In this document: piece after piece, positions 63,094 to 64,000 of the stretch
How positions within the stretch are numbered: position 1 is the stretch's first letter
How the letters are laid out: each line of letters begins with the position of its first letter
Assembly (NCBI GenBank): GCA_036346205.1
Contig: JARFJB010001973.1
Location: forward strand, 1,019,501-1,083,500
Direction: 5' to 3'
Origin: Vesta saturnalis
Lineage: Eukaryota > Arthropoda > Insecta > Coleoptera > Lampyridae
DNA length: 64,000 bases
Notes under the pieces: generated by a model
Told to the model about the DNA's origin: nothing
Seen by the model: only the letters and a program-made list of their open reading frames with translations
Databases searched by the model: none
Program-made: the position numbers and the translations under genes

Positions 63094-63124
63094 TGACCTT
63101 TGACCCTGTAAAATACTATAAAAG
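63094..63124 (+). promoter_or_regulatory. core promoter: DR1-type nuclear-receptor site plus TATA box
   Basis: TGACCTTTGACCC (63094-63106) is a direct repeat of two half-sites with one-base spacing (DR1), the type bound by HNF4- and RXR/USP-class receptors. It is followed 10 bp later by TATAAAAG (63117-63124). A plausible initiator lies about 30 bp downstream, and the ATG is at 63183. Identification is by motif and spacing. Confidence 0.5.
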
Positions 63125-63182
63125 CGCACGCTTAGCTTAGCTAATTTAGTACGGTTCCGAAGTGCATTACGTTATCTTAGCT

Positions 63183-63913
63183 ATGGAGTGTTTATCAGCC
63201 AATCAGATTTTGGGATTGTTTCACGGAGGGTTACTATTAACCGATGAGTTGTTGATAAAGGCGTACAATATTATTAATTATAAAATTGTGTTTGAGGATA
63301 ATAATATCGATTCGCTGGAGGAGTACGATAATTTTGTGGAAGCTGTGCGGGGAGCTGGTGGAGTGTAAGTATATGCTTGTTTTTACTTTTAAGTTTTATT
63401 TTTTTTAAAGCCTTGCACGGTAATGATGTGGTGGAAACTTCTACAGTGGAGGATTCGATAACGGTGTCTTTTCTAATTTTTATTGTTTTGATTACTGAAT
63501 GAGTACATTACAGGTGCAAGACCAATCGGGCTCAGGTTCCCTGCAACAGGCCGGATCATCCTCCTCCCAAATGAATCATATAAATATAATAGGAGAGTCA
63601 GACAGTAAATTTATAAAGAAATTCAACACTACGTGTCAATCGCTGAGATTTAGTTTTAATGACGATACGTGCAAGGATAATCCCTTAACATGGCTACAGG
63701 TAAAATATACCATTTCCTAACAATGTTATTTATCTGATACATATATTTTTGTAGAGTGCATTCGAGGAGTTGTATGCATACACTATCAAGGATGCAGTTC
63801 CGTCAGACCGTGTAGGGATCACGTTAAGAAATCCGAATTTCCCGGACAAACCAATTGGCGTATCATTTAGAAGAGTGGACCAGTTGTCGGTGAAAGTGAT
63901 AATGTCTACTTGA
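63183..63913 (+). CDS. 5' part of a virus-like DNA-element gene, three exons, truncated
   Basis: Proposed exons: 63183-63362, 63514-63699 and 63755-63913. Both introns (151 and 55 nt) join in phase 0 at GTGTAAGT...TTACAG and GTAAAA...TTGTAG. Exon 1 starts MECLSANQILGLFHGG. Exon 2 is Gln/Ser-rich at first, then NTTCQSLRFSFNDDT. Exon 3 begins with FEELYAYTIKDAVPSDRVGI and contains RNPNFPDKPIGVSFRR. That last block is typical of proteins found with family B DNA polymerase genes in virus-like DNA elements of arthropods (recollection of the family, unverified). TGA at 63911 ends this frame; another frame from 63914 stays related (VLNVDRASVPVGYE) to the window edge, so a frameshift is likely. No function can be assigned. 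Confidence 0.55.
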
Positions 63914-64000
63914 AAAGGTAACGAAGAGCAATGCTAGTTTTTCTCGAGTGACTTGTTAGTCCTAAACGTGGATAGAGCGTCGGTACCTGTAGGCTATGAA

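Overview
This is AT-rich animal DNA, most likely from an arthropod and probably an insect. The evidence is an intron-containing neprilysin gene with short insect-like introns, Penelope-like and jockey-like retroelements, IS630/Tc1/mariner-superfamily elements with very long terminal inverted repeats (TIRs), a Gypsy retroelement, tRNA-derived repeats and pieces of a virus-like DNA element. There is no bacterial-type operon and no CRISPR array. I cannot name the species.

The window is mostly a mobile-element graveyard around one recognisable host gene. 1-1900: jockey-like LINE remnant (minus) broken by a tRNA-derived insertion. 2150-2680: possible pogo/Tigger-type relic. 3110-11010: four TIR elements in a row, then a lone transposase relic to 12240. 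12307-13087: (TG)n/(TGCG)n microsatellite. 13088-20900: transposase relics, a foldback MITE, a CT-rich tract and an eroded tandem array. 21670-25500: LTR-like direct repeats and unassigned DNA. 25560-27660: two 5'-truncated LINEs. 28446-28960: tandem tRNA-like repeat. 29160-39360: (TA)n tracts alternating with TIR elements and Penelope fragments, then a SINE-like repeat. 39420-45851: two TIR elements end to end, the first split by a nested insertion.

46342-49057 (minus) is a 10-exon M13 neprilysin-like metallopeptidase gene. All splice junctions keep frame and the zinc-site motifs are present, but the last exon has one in-frame TAG. This is the only gene here that looks like a host gene. It is followed by a fragment of a virus-like DNA element (50360-51200), a 3.1-kb octanucleotide array (51845-54985), a degraded Gypsy gag-pol (56280-58990, minus), another transposase relic, an inverted pair of Penelope fragments (60870-62114), and the start of a second virus-like gene with a promoter and two introns, running off the right edge.

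The most striking pattern is that long-TIR elements repeatedly begin and end exactly at (TA)n microsatellites, and that successive elements abut at TA. Most elements carry the same transposase type (N-terminal DUF4817/HTH-like region, DDE/D core, and a C-terminus of the form GGHFEHLL) in different states of decay, from nearly complete (43437-45851) to MITEs with only a C-terminal stub (34508-35311) or no transposase (7789-8667, 30433-31931).
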